Positions 25,166-35,195 of a stretch of 64,000 nucleotides of DNA are shown here, piece after piece. The stretch is from positions 4,452,001 through 4,516,000 of the forward strand of contig NC_134036.1 of the NCBI RefSeq assembly GCF_964204645.1, given 5' to 3'. Made by a program: the position numbers and the translations under genes. The notes beneath the pieces were generated by a model, which saw only the letters and a list, made by a program, of their open reading frames with translations, searched no databases and was not told where the DNA came from. Source of the stretch: Tubulanus polymorphus (Eukaryota > Nemertea > Palaeonemertea > Tubulaniformes > Tubulanidae). How positions within the stretch are numbered: the first letter of the stretch is position 1; each line of letters starts with the position of its first letter.

Positions 25166-25817
25166 ATTTATTGAAATATTGAATAACGAATACTCGGTAT
25201 AAAGTTCAGCGCGTCTTGAATCCGGGTAGCGAGATGCACACTAAAGACGATTCAATTTTCCTACAGAAATATCATTACCGTAAGACGTGTCCACACGAAA
25301 ATCAGAAACGCATTCGCGACAAATCGCTACGATGTTGTTTGACTAAACGATATCGGTATAGCGCTCTGTAACAGCTACTACTGCCGCGGCGGCCATCAAT
25401 CAACCGACGAATTGACAGGCGAGTTGACTGATTATTGACCGATTATTATCTTTTAATTCGAATCGACGCGGCGCGACCACACGTCGACCTGCGCTCGCTC
25501 GCTCGCTCGCACGCCGCGCCGTCGCACTCATCCGCGGTACCTCATCATCGCGCTCGGTGTAATATACTATCGTATAAACAATCGTCGATCTCGCTTTAAT
25601 ACGACACAGATTAGCTCGTTCACAGATGACAAACTACCCGCCGACAACAGGCGAGCGCAAGTTAATTCCGAGAGCGCGACTACGATATATGCGTATCAAC
25701 GCGTAAACCGTCGATGAAACACCCGGTACACGCGTTTCCCTGAGTAGTTCATGCGACGTTTCGATTATATTCTAAAAAAACAGCAGTCTAAGACTGTAAT
25801 GATGTAACCTCGACGGA
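25166..25817. other. Non-coding stretch, CpG-rich
   Basis: A (GCTC)n-like run lies at 25492-25510. No gene recognised. Confidence 0.5.
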
Positions 25818-25935
25818 CGACAACTCAACTACATTTTGTACTTCGATTTCCGATTTCAAAATCAAACCCCCTGTTTCGTTCCCGGCAGGTGTGGTGGGTA
25901 TGTAAGGGACACCAAATCAAACGAAATTTAATCGC
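25818..25935 (+). mobile_element. Interspersed repeat family B, copy 3
   Basis: CTTCGATTTCCGATTTCAAA, CCCGGCAGGTGTGGTGGGTA, TGTAAGGGACACCAAATCAA and ACGAAATTTA match the family. The tail after ACGAAATTTA is missing, so the copy is 3' truncated. Confidence 0.85.
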
Positions 25936-27295
25936 AAAAGTTTTAACAATTACCAGTCAAAATGAGTAAGAGATAAGACTGTCTTCGTTCAATTAAGAAC
26001 CAGTGTGTCGTCCTCGCCAATCAGATGATGGCCGCGTATTAGCCGCCTCTATTTCGCGTAGAAACCGCTACGAGCCCTGCCAGTTAGTAAGAACACGAAT
26101 CTATATTTCATGTATGGAAATTGAACATGACATGACCATAAACCGGCTTCTGTGAAAACTACAAGAACGCGTGGAATTCGAAACCAGCCGACACCGAATC
26201 TAACAACTTAGATAGTCTAACATAGTCATCACATTTGAAACCACTGTTTGACATTCGAAAACTCGTACCTGGGAACGACAAAATATACGATATGGCACAA
26301 AAGTAGATATGACCTTAGAAGGTTTACAACCGCTAAAACCGTTCCAGTTGTAGATCTAATACGTCGATTTCTACTCTTTCCCGGCGAAATAAGGACAGCA
26401 ATGGCTATAGATTAGAGCGACACGAGATAGGGCGCTGGGCGATGCTGTTGTCCGGCGACACGAGAAATTCTAAGACTCCATTTTTTCATATAACGACAGA
26501 ATTAGAAATTACCACGGAATAGGGCAACGACGGCGTCGTCATGAGTTGTCTGTAACGAATTTCGTTTTATATCAGTTTGTCCGTTTTTGCCGATTTCCGT
26601 CGAGACCTTTTTAACGTGTACTTTGCAGATAACCCACGATTACATAAATTTCTAGATTTATTTAGATCATCAGATTTAAAACTCCGAAAGCTTGTCTTAT
26701 TTATACGAAGAGGTCTAAAATATTTTGAATAACATTGCTGTATTGTTTTTGTTACACATTAGCTGTTGAGTGTAACCTTGGATAGATATTAGCCGTGGCT
26801 ATCATCTATCCAAAATACAACATAATTTTGCTTCTGATATTGTCCTGATATTGCATTGTATTGACATTCATGTTGTATCGTCTTTTTGCTCTAAGCAAAT
26901 GTACTTTCGTGAGCAACGAGATATATTCTATTCCATTCTATAAGTCTACCGACATCGCCGACACTGCGAAACGTTAATTGCGCGCAGGATAAATCGTTTG
27001 CGCAAACACGAAACGCGTGTGTCTGTCTCGAGTCCCGGCGAGGATTGAAAGAGTATACAGTTTAATAAACAAGCCCCTACAACTCATCATTACCGCAATA
27101 TTGACGGCGGATTAAACATCGCGCACACCTGGGACCCGACTGCGGAGTCGCAGTTTAATTATCAATTCACATCTCCCTCGTCTCGTCATTCCATATTTTG
27201 CCGTGCGTGTTTGTTCGTACATCGAGTTTGAATTCGACTTCGAATTTTTTTCATTTTCTAAAAAAAATATTTGACCGTAATCGCCGTCGCTATCT
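25936..27295. other. Non-coding stretch
   Basis: No repeat family or gene recognised. Minor AT-rich sequence lies at 26640-26940. Confidence 0.45.
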
Positions 27296-27795
27296 TAGCA
27301 GGGATTCGAACACGATGGCATCGCGAGACTCTGCCATGTTCATACCGCGGCAGGGGACTGAACCTGATGCATCGAAGGACCTTTAAAATACGTTCTTCCC
27401 TCGCAGGGATTCGAACCTGATGGCATCGCGAGACTCTGCCATGTTCTTCCCACGCAGGTTTTCGAACCTGATGGCATCGTGAGACTCTGCCTCGTTACTC
27501 CCTCACAAGGATTTGAACTTGACGACATTGCGAGACTCTGCCACGTTCCTGTGTAGCAGGTATTCGAACCTGATGGCATCGCGAGACTCTGCCGATTTAC
27601 TCCCTCACAGGGATTCGAACTTGACGACATTGCAAGACTCTGCCACATTCCTGTGTAGCGAGGATCTGAACCAGATGGCATCGTGAGACTCCGCCACGTT
27701 CCTGTGTTTTAGCAGGGATTTAAACCCGATGCCATCGTGAGACTCTGCCACGTTCCTCCGTCAAAGGCATGTGAACCTGATGGCCTTGCGTGTGC
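27296..27795 (-). repeat. 51-bp minisatellite with pol III B-box-like motif, locus 2
   Basis: About ten units at ~51-bp spacing. Minus-strand copies carry GGCAGAGTCTCGCGATGCC and GGTTCGAATCCCTGC, the latter matching the B-box/T-arm consensus. Exact or near-exact B boxes occur in the units near 27402, 27453, 27557 and 27608; others are mutated. No acceptor stem or anticodon arm is present. Confidence 0.9.
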
Positions 27796-28084
27796 ACCAG
27801 AAACGGTATGAAGATATATTCAGTAGACATCGAATATCCTGATGTAGACAGACATTGATTGAATTATTTATAGGTAAAGCCGTTTTCTAGTTTCCAGTTT
27901 GCGACGATACCAGCTTAAGGAAAGCGAACAGCGACAAGAACGCGTTAACGCTGAAATGAGTTCAATTCCGATCACGGCGGGGTATATCTATAATTCAGTA
28001 TCCATCGTACGCGCGCCATACACGACGATACTGCGCGAAAGTGTTTAAGAATTAATGGCTGGATATATTGACTGACTTTTAAAC
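27796..28084. other. Non-coding spacer
   Basis: Nothing recognised. Confidence 0.4.
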
Positions 28085-28412
28085 TGTCAGTCTGTCTGTC
28101 TGTCTGTATGGCTGTCTGAATGGATGGAAGACTGGCTATTTAATTGTTTCACTGTCTGAATGGATGGAAGGATGACTGTCTGTCTGCCTATATACACTAA
28201 ATATGGATGTATTGATGGTTGGTTGGCTGAACTTACGGGTTGACAGATCGACTGCGAGGCTGGATGACTGACGGAGTGACTGACTGAGTGACTGACCGAC
28301 TGACTGACTGATTGATTGATTGATTGGGACTGACTGTCTGAGACTGGCTGACTGAGACTGACTGATTGACTAAGACTGACAGAGACTGAGACTGACTGAG
28401 ACTGACTGACTG
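28085..28412 (+). repeat. Degenerate (TGAC)n/(TGTC)n microsatellite
   Basis: CTGTCTGTCTGT and GACTGACTGACTGATTGATT runs with interruptions. A purer relative lies at 60238-60435. Confidence 0.9.
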
Positions 28413-28445
28413 CAGCCTATTCGATTGAGTTGAAGTTGGACGCGG

Positions 28446-28538
28446 AAGACCGAGTAACCACTAGCGAACCTGGCGGATCCTCACTTGCCGTAAGCAGAAT
28501 CCCCGATCGCCGCAGTAGCGTCGGAGGTTCCCGATGTT
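28446..28538 (+). mobile_element. Interspersed repeat family D, single copy
   Basis: A well-kept single copy: GACCGAGTAACCACTAGCGA, ACCTGGCGGATCCTCACTTG, CCGTAAGCAGAATC, CGATCGCCGCAGTAGCGTCG, GGTTCCCGA. It was used with 39170 and 46820 to define the ~95-bp consensus. Confidence 0.85.
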
Positions 28539-28924
28539 GTGTCTTCACGCAGCTGGCGCGGACGAGGGATTATGATTTTTCCCGGCGGAATTTCCGTCAT
28601 CAGCGCAGGTACGCATTCCCCGCGCACTCAAACAGATCGATACACGAACCCGGCGAAATTGGACGCATTCCGACGCTAATACCGTACAGAATTTCAGTCG
28701 CAGCGTCGATAGCGAAAACGCGCCGTACAATACCGGCGGTTCTTTCGCCGTGAACGTTTTTTTATTTCGCTTGATTTTCTATCGCGATATCGGGGGAAAA
28801 ATGCGGTACAACAACGAAGGTAAGCAGCAGCAGTAGCAGCGGAACAGATTAGCCGTCGGCGTCGGATTTCAACTCCTCACATTTTCGATACGAACAAGAA
28901 TATAATGGCATTTTCGCTCGGAGG
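28539..28924. other. Non-coding spacer
   Basis: A tiny frame ATG CGG TAC AAC AAC GAA G followed by GTAAGC near 28801-28826 could be an initiating exon, but there is no other support. CAG-type triplets lie at 28825-28840. Confidence 0.35.
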
Positions 28925-29440
28925 AGGAAACTTTCTCGGAAGAAAGTCCGTCGTTAGTAACTAATCATAATTTTACTGAATCGTTGAAGTTATCGAGAAT
29001 GAGAAGGTCGTCATTAGTAACTAATCATGATTTTACTGAATCAATGAAGTTATCGAGAATGAGAAGGTCGTCCTTAGTAACTAATCATGATTTTACTGAA
29101 TCGTTGAAGTTATCGAGAATGAGAAGGTCGTCGTTAGTAACTAATCATGATTTTACTGAATCGTTGAAGTTATCGAGAATGAGAAGGTCATCGTTAGTAA
29201 CTAATCATAATTTTACTGAATCGTTGAAGTTATCGAGAATGAGAAGGTAGTCATTAGTAACTAATCATAATTTCACTGAATCGTTGAATTTATCGTAAAT
29301 GAGAAGGTCATAATTAGTAACTAATCATAATTTCACTGAATCGTTGAATTTATCGTAAATGAGAAGGTCGTCATAAGTGACTAATCAAACTTTCACTGAA
29401 TTTTTAAAGTCATCGAGAATAAGAAGGTCGTCATACGAGT
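28925..29440 (-). repeat. 60-bp minisatellite, locus 2
   Basis: About 8.5 copies of exactly 60 bp with landmarks TCGTTGAAGTTATCGAGAAT, GAGAAGGTCGTC and TTAGTAACTAATCATGATTT. It is inverted relative to 1885-2170. An 88-codon frame at 28984-29250 reads through it as a 20-residue repeat (starting MKLSRMRRSS) and ends in the array. I treat it as a by-product. Confidence 0.95.
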
Positions 29441-29636
29441 GACTCACTAGGAGATCATTGACAATATAGTTCCGAGTTCAGGAACTAGCGCATCATGTAG
29501 CCACATCATTTAGGTGTAACGACGACATCATAAGGGAAAATATTCACGTTATGGATCGTGTATGGCATTGTGTAATGAAAAGTAATGTAGATGCAGTGAA
29601 AACAAGAGAAAATTAAATTACGAAAATTCTACTCAC
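29441..29636. other. Intron sequence 3' of the CELF-type exon
   Basis: Downstream (minus strand) of the exon at 29637-29719. It starts with a good donor, CCAGGG|GTGAGT, read on the minus strand. No other exon was seen here. Confidence 0.6.
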
Positions 29637-29719
29637 CCCTGGAAGGGTTTTCTGTTCATGTAGTGCTTTTTGTGCGGCTATGGCAGAGTCCCTCATACAA
29701 TACGTCAGGAAGGCACATC
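29637..29719 (-). CDS. Internal exon of a CELF3/4/5/6-type (Bruno-like) RNA-binding protein
   Basis: Read on the minus strand, an acceptor (pyrimidine-rich tract, ...CATTTTTAG|GA) and a donor (CCAGGG|GTGAGT) bound exactly 83 nt. With a G from the previous exon it reads [15 protein letters not shown], then [13 protein letters not shown]. This is the RNP1 strand, helix 2 and following loop of RRM1 in CELF proteins; GCAFLTYC and [10 protein letters not shown] are typical of the CELF3-6 branch, while CELF1/2 read GCCFVTFY and ALHN. CELF proteins bind U/G-rich RNA and regulate splicing, translation and decay. From memory, vertebrate CELF genes have an exon of the same length at this point. It enters in phase 1 and leaves in phase 0. 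The neighbouring exons (KLFIGQIPRN upstream, IQVKPADSE downstream) were searched for by eye and not found, so they lie outside the window or were missed. Only one exon is visible, so the paralogue cannot be named. Confidence 0.9.
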
Positions 29720-31004
29720 CTAAAAATGAGAAGATAGAAAAAAAAACACGTGTTAACTAAAACATCGGTTATATACCATATATAAGACGAGTGAGTTTCC
29801 GCAGGTTTAGTTCAATCGGATGAAAATAAACCCAGCATTACGAAGAAAAGATATATACACTAAGATAGTAGCTTCGGCGGGATTCAAATCTACAAACCAC
29901 GCTCAAAACCAAAGAAAGCTCATAATAGGGTATTTTTGTAAATTGTTTACATAATTTGAGTCCAAACGAGTCACTAAAATTTAAGTTTTTCTTAATTGCG
30001 GGTTTTTCCACGACAACACATCGCGTTCATCAAGCCTATACGGTTTTATACTAAGATAACGTAAGGCGTATATTAGCACGTTGACGTTCACAACGGCTAA
30101 CCTGGAAATGAGAACGAAATGTCTCCCTTGTCAAATGTAAAGAATATCATCGAAAAGGGCCCGACTTACTGAAGGCGTTGTGTCGTCGGTTTTTAATCAA
30201 ATACGACAATTTCGATGATAAGTCCTAAACGTTCTCGATCGCGGGGACACTAGCGGCGAGTGTGCGCATGGCCGAAATAACGAGGTCATCACTAGCTATA
30301 CGTCGATAGATGCGCGCGCTATTCTCTACATGTTATCACCTTACACAATAACCGGAACACTATAACGCTGGATAGATCGAATGAGGCCGCGGCAAATAAT
30401 TTCATCGCGGTTTTCGCTGAACGAATGAAGCGTTATCAAAAGTAAGATATAAACAAAATACTGGCCGCGAAATTGTATTTACCATACCGAATTCGACGCC
30501 TCCAATAATTGGTAAAAATGAGGACCCTGGGTTCCAGTTCCACGGTCGTGAGTTAACTCCAATTTAAAATAAGTTTATTTTCAACGAGTTATCATTATCC
30601 AAGTTGAATATTTTTTCTCGTAACGGCCGGGGAACTGGGTCACGCGGTCTATCGCTTCAGATGCGTTGCTTACATTTCACAAAAACGTCGTATTATCTTT
30701 TTTCAGAGGTCTTTTCATCTTCGGCGGGCCGACTATTAGTTATTCTTCGTAATTGCGGGTTTTCTTCGAATTTATTTATAGCCAGTCACTCGGAGAAGTA
30801 AAAGCCAACGGTACAAATGAATTGAGCGTTTGACGTTTCGACCGAATTCTTCGGGCCATTTAAAAAAAAAAACTGATTTACTTGACAGCTCTTTGATCTT
30901 AAAATAGGGATTGACCCTGCAATTTATTTGACAAATAGCAAGTGTCGCAACTAGAACAGCGGCGCGGATAAACGTCAAATACGCATTCAGTGTTTTTAGC
31001 CGTA
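29720..31004. other. Intron sequence 5' of the CELF-type exon
   Basis: Unique sequence with no second CELF exon seen. 30520-30650 has diverged ends of the CCAGTTCCAC fold-back family (TTCCAGTTCCACGG and GGGGAACTGGGTC). 30893-30925 resembles the tail of family B. Confidence 0.5.
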
Positions 31005-31200
31005 AAAACCGTTACAATAATTTCTATAAACATTGATACCTTGCGCTGTATCGGAGCTAGACTGGTTGCCGATCAATTCAATTCAATTATCGATATTCAA
31101 ATCCGAAATAACTTTATTGATCCTTAATGTAAAATAATTCATATGATCAATTTTCGAAAATATTTTGCATCATTTTCCATAAACTTCCATAATCGATAAA
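31005..31200 (-). mobile_element. Interspersed repeat family C, copy 2
   Basis: CCGTTACAATAATTTC, CGGAGCTAGACTGGTTGCCG, ATCAATTCAATTCAATTATC and ATATTCAAATCC match the reverse complement of 61740-61850. GATAAACTTTCAAGTT at the end is also found near 23087. Confidence 0.75.
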
Positions 31201-31909
31201 CTTTCAAGTTAGTTTTCTTTTCTTGTTTCCTTATACTGCAAGAGCCGGTTTAACCCGGGGGTTAACTCAATTAATATCCAATTGAAGAAGCCTCAGCGTA
31301 AAGGTAATACCAGTCTATAAAACCGGGCCCGCATTTTTACTTCAAATGATATCATATTAGCCAGTCACTTATGCGTATTAGAAAAAAAAGGAATTTGCGC
31401 TACATAGATCGAGCCGACTGCGCGACTGTGGAAACGATAATAATCGCGCATTAAGCTCGAAGTGTTTACGGGATCAATGACGGATGCGCGAAATGAAATG
31501 GCCGGCGCTGTCAGATAGATAATCGCACGCGCGCTCGCGCCACTATAAGTGATTATTCGATTGAGATTAATCACGTATAAATATTTACACAGCAGGCCAC
31601 ACGGCAGCGGCGACGCGCTGAACTGTCACGCCACACTCTGACATCGGCGAGAGAGGTTAAATGAAAATACGACGGTGACGATATCATCAGATCTATCGAC
31701 TTTTCTTTTTTTTTCTAAATTCGATTTTGTTCAAAATTGTATCGCGGTTAGGTTACAAGTGATTCTAGGTTGTTGGGATTTTAGTGCCTGAACTTCAAAA
31801 CGCAAATTGTTTACCCCGAAGTAGATATCGCAGAATCCTTGTATAATATTGATCTCGTCGGATATCCCTTCCACGGGAGCTGTTTGTGTCAGTGTTACTG
31901 TACCAAAGC
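31201..31909. other. Non-coding stretch
   Basis: GGTTTAACCCGGGGGTTAAC near 31243 is a dyad related to the fold-back MITEs. No gene recognised. Confidence 0.45.
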
Positions 31910-32265
31910 GTTGAGAAGAGGGGGTTCACCGAGAACCTATTGCGTCTGTTCTACTCGCTGCTCTCCCGCTATAGCTGCGAGGAGAGGGGGTTCACCGAGA
32001 ACCCATTGCGACTGTTATACTCGCTGCTCTCCCGCTACAGCTGTGAGGAGAGGGGGTTCACCGAGAACCCATTGCGACTGTTCTACTCGCTGCTCTCCCG
32101 CTACAGCTGTGAGGAGAGGGGGTTCACCGAGAACCCATTGCGACTGTTATACTCGCTGCTCTCCCGCTACAGCTGTGAGGAGAGGGGGTTCACCGAGAAC
32201 CCATTGCGACTGTTATACTCGCTGTCCTCCCGCTACGAAAGCAGGGCGTTCACCAAGATACATTA
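31910..32265 (+). repeat. 66-bp minisatellite with nested dyads, locus 1
   Basis: Five to six copies at 66-bp spacing. Each unit holds GGGTTCACCGAGAACCC (a perfect 6-bp hairpin with a 5-nt loop) and CTCTCC...ACAGCTGT...GGAGAG (a second stem enclosing ACAGCTGT). The 22-codon unit keeps two frames open (31839-32357 and 31886-32266), neither with an independent sign of being coding. Confidence 0.95.
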
Positions 32266-32740
32266 AGTCCGAAATGTACTCTGAACGTATCGTTAAAAAA
32301 TTCCCGAGCAAAAGAGTCACGGCACAGAACAATATCCTCGGATTGAAAAAAAAATAACCACGGCGAATAAGGAACCGTGACTAGGAATAACACTTACTCG
32401 GCGACACTGGTCGCGGTGATAGGCGAGAAAACAAATTGAAAAGTCATCACGCTATCCGATATGATTACATCATGACAATCGAACTTGTCACTGACGACGG
32501 CGATAGGCGAAACAAATTACACACGCGTTTCATCGATGTACAACAGCAGTCGTGCGCGTCGTCGAAATTTACTGTAAAATATATAATGCATGGGTTTTGC
32601 AATTTATTATGCATCGCAAAAAGCCCTACGCGTCATTAATCGCCATTTTTTAATATCTTAAAATAGAGATTGTCCCGATTGAGTTTAACAAAACCCATAT
32701 ACGATTTAAAAGATAAAGAACTAATTTCATTCATCGATTC
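32266..32740. other. Non-coding stretch
   Basis: Nothing recognised except a family B tail-like string, CTTAAAATAGAGATTGTCCC, at 32657. Confidence 0.45.
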
Positions 32741-32990
32741 AGTACGCCTGATGATGATGGCTAACTGTTAGCCGAAACGTCGCTCCTAAAATATAATAAT
32801 TCTGATATTGAGTTTATCAATCTTGGCTTCGTTATCGCGGAATTTCTCTCGTTATCATCATACACGGATAGTGTGTATCTTCTTGTCTTATCATTCATCG
32901 ATTATCTCTAGCCGGAGTTCGAAACGTCGAGTGTTTTGATTTTAATCATTGACAAAATAAAACTCGTTACTTAACCTTTTCAATTCTTGA
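32741..32990 (+). mobile_element. Two GAAACGTCG-type element ends, one with hammerhead-like core
   Basis: At 32749-32783 the order is CTGATGA, a stem (TGGCTAA/TTAGCC), GAAACGTCG. CTGATGA-stem II-GAAA is the hammerhead ribozyme core order. Stem III and the cleavage side could not be completed by eye. At 32918-32985 a second end (CCGGAGTTCGAAACGTCGAG, then TTTTGATTTTAATCATTGAC) resembles 21728-21770. Such ends are common in Penelope-like and related retroelement remnants, but no protein is encoded here. Confidence 0.5.
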
Positions 32991-33044
32991 GTTTCATACT
33001 GTTGATCGTATGTTCTCCAAGCCAGAATGTACGGACCGTTCTAC

Positions 33045-33235
33045 CAGGAATTGTCCCTTTTAGTTTATTTGGCCGATACATTTTGGTCTGATTCGTTCTG
33101 ATTTGGTGTCCCTTACACAAACCGACCACATCTACCCGCAGCGAAACAGGGGGTTGGATTTTTTAAATCTGAAATCGCGAAGTGCAGATATATTTGCGCG
33201 ATCGGCGGTTGAATTTACAGAATTCATTCGTTGTT
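33045..33235 (-). mobile_element. Interspersed repeat family B, copy 4 (reverse)
   Basis: GATTTGGTGTCCCTTACACA, AACCGACCACATCTACCCGC, CGAAACAGGGGGTTGGATTT and GCGATCGGCGGTTGAATTTA match the family in reverse complement. This copy and 62885 show that the element extends 5' to GTAAATTCAACCGCCGATCG. Confidence 0.85.
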
Positions 33236-34034
33236 TAAATCGTTTAAATAATTTTCGGTTCATTTAGATAATCTCCTAACCCAGCCTGAACTGGTAAGCG
33301 ACTGCGTGATTGGGGTTAATTTTACTAGTCTTTGTAGTAATTTGCACTTTTTTTCAAGAATATTGCTAATCGTTATTCCTTCATTTACTATCCCGCTATC
33401 GGTAACCAGATATCGTTCACGGTATATACTCGTTCTTCAGAAGGGTTACTCTCCCTCTCTCTCGCACAAGACCCCGAGGGACGTACTACGCGTATTTTTG
33501 TATATTTGAACAGAGCTTGTAACAATCGACGAACGACAAACAAACGTTCAGACGATTTCATTCGCGGCGACGCGAGCGATAGGACAGATGATCAAATAGG
33601 CCCTCGGCGCGGGGGAGGAGGCTGTGAATGAAAGACCTATACGCTAGCAGGGCAAGATCGATACGGCTACTAACAGAGGGGTGCGGCGTAGAGGGGGAAA
33701 TGATAAATCTTAACAACAAGTCTAGCGTGGTGGGTAGGATCTATCAACGTAATATCTTCATTAGAAAAAATCATTGTCCCTTTAAAGCCCGCATACGATA
33801 CGGGGGACCATGGACACACCGAAACAGGGAATCGAACTTTGAACTCGGAAACATCGTTTCCTGAAATCATGTTTCTCGATTCTCGCTCGGAAACATGTTT
33901 CTGTATCTCGTTTCCGTGTCGTTTGTGTCGTGGTTTATCAAACGCGTTTTTTTAGTTGCCTTCGTATTAGCGTGTTGGTATAGTTCCCCCGCAAACAACT
34001 ATCGGTGATGAATGCCGTCCCCCTGAATCACCTG
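33236..34034. other. Non-coding stretch
   Basis: No gene recognised. ATGTTTC/GAAACA strings recur at 33850-33905. Confidence 0.45.
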
Positions 34035-34126
34035 GGTCCAGTTCCACAGTTCCGAGTTAACACATTGAAAATGAACTTACTTGAACTGAATTTTAACTCT
34101 AACTCGCAACTGTGGAACTGGGTCCT
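34035..34126. mobile_element. Fold-back MITE of the CCAGTTCyACAG family, copy 2
   Basis: The left end GTCCAGTTCCACAGTTCCGA and the right end TAACTCGCAACTGTGGAACT followed by GG form inverted repeats of about 23 bp with one mismatch. The interior is AT-rich with CATTGAAAATGAACTTACTT. At ~92 bp it is the best copy; relatives are at 13895 and, diverged, at 30520 and 52385. Confidence 0.85.
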
Positions 34127-34869
34127 GGAGCCGACTATCAAGGGACCCTTTTGAATGTATTTTCGAATCCAGTACTATGAAAACATCGTATCGCCGATAT
34201 CGCGTTTGTAATTAGAAAATCGTGACGAAAAAAAAACCCAGTTATATACGAATCAGTACAAGAACCGATATTCACCGGGGTTATTAATGCACAACTGCGC
34301 ACAAGGTCTTCCTATAAGGTCGATATCTCAATTTCGTCGGACTTGTCTTTTGCCTACGCGGGCAAATCTATCGCTAACCCATTAGCAATCGAGAGAGAGA
34401 AAGATAGAGAGTGAGAGTGAGAGTGGGTTCGGGGTCATAATATGTCTCGCGTCTGACGGCGTCGATAATCGAATCGACACATATATCGAACGACGGAAAA
34501 AATTACATAGCGACACCGCGGGAAAGGTGTTCGCGGACCTGATGTCCATTTAGCGCCGCCGACGACGAAGTCATTATAACGTCCGTCACGCCGACATGTT
34601 CGCTGGAAAATGGGGAATAAATGTGCCGCGGTCATCGGTCGATCGTTCCGTCGGTGTCTGATGGCAGCGGCCCCGATTAACGGCGATCTCGACCGAACGA
34701 TGGGTCAAATGCTAACAAGGTACCGCGAATGCTAAAAAGATTCCGCGCGCGTGGATAAATGCAAATGTACGAAGGTCACTCGAGCTCTCCAGTGGCTCGA
34801 GGCTGTTGAAAAAAAACAAAGCATATCGTGAAAATCTATCAATTATGACTAAGGAATTGATGTAAAGAT
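34127..34869. other. Non-coding stretch
   Basis: A short GA-rich patch lies at 34388-34425. No gene recognised. Confidence 0.45.
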
Positions 34870-35195
34870 ACAATGTTTAAATACTGCGGTAGAGGGGTCA
34901 GTTACTGAAAGGTTGTTTAATGTAGACCAGTGTTTAAATACCGCGGTACAGGGGTCAGTTACTGAAAGGTTGTTTTATGTAAACCAGTGTTTAGATACCG
35001 CGGTACAGGGGTGAGTTACTGAAAGGTTGTTTAATGTAAACCAGTGTTTAAATATCGCGGTACAGGGGTCAGTTACTGAAAGGTTGTTTAATGCAAACCA
35101 GTGTTTAAATACCGCGGTACAGGGGACAGATACTGAAAGGCTGTTTAATATAAACCAGTATAAAAAAGCGCGGTACAGGGGTCAGTTACCAAATG
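34870..35195 (+). repeat. 57-bp minisatellite, locus 2
   Basis: Six copies at exactly 57-bp spacing (34889, 34946, 35003, 35060, 35117, 35174), same unit and orientation as 8025-8625. The flanks of the two loci do not match by eye. Confidence 0.95.

Noticed and set aside
27296-27795. CRISPR array
   Set aside because: There are regular ~51-bp repeats, but whole units are similar with no unique spacers, and the DNA is eukaryotic.
31839-32357. 126- and 172-codon frames with 22-residue repeats
   Set aside because: Two frames are open at once across a 66-bp array. This follows from unit length and absence of stops, and the unit is diverged elsewhere with frame breaks.
33628-33864. tRNA or SINE at 33780-33850 because of GGGAATCGAAC
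   Set aside because: The surrounding sequence does not fold as a T arm with an acceptor stem, and no A box is at the right distance.
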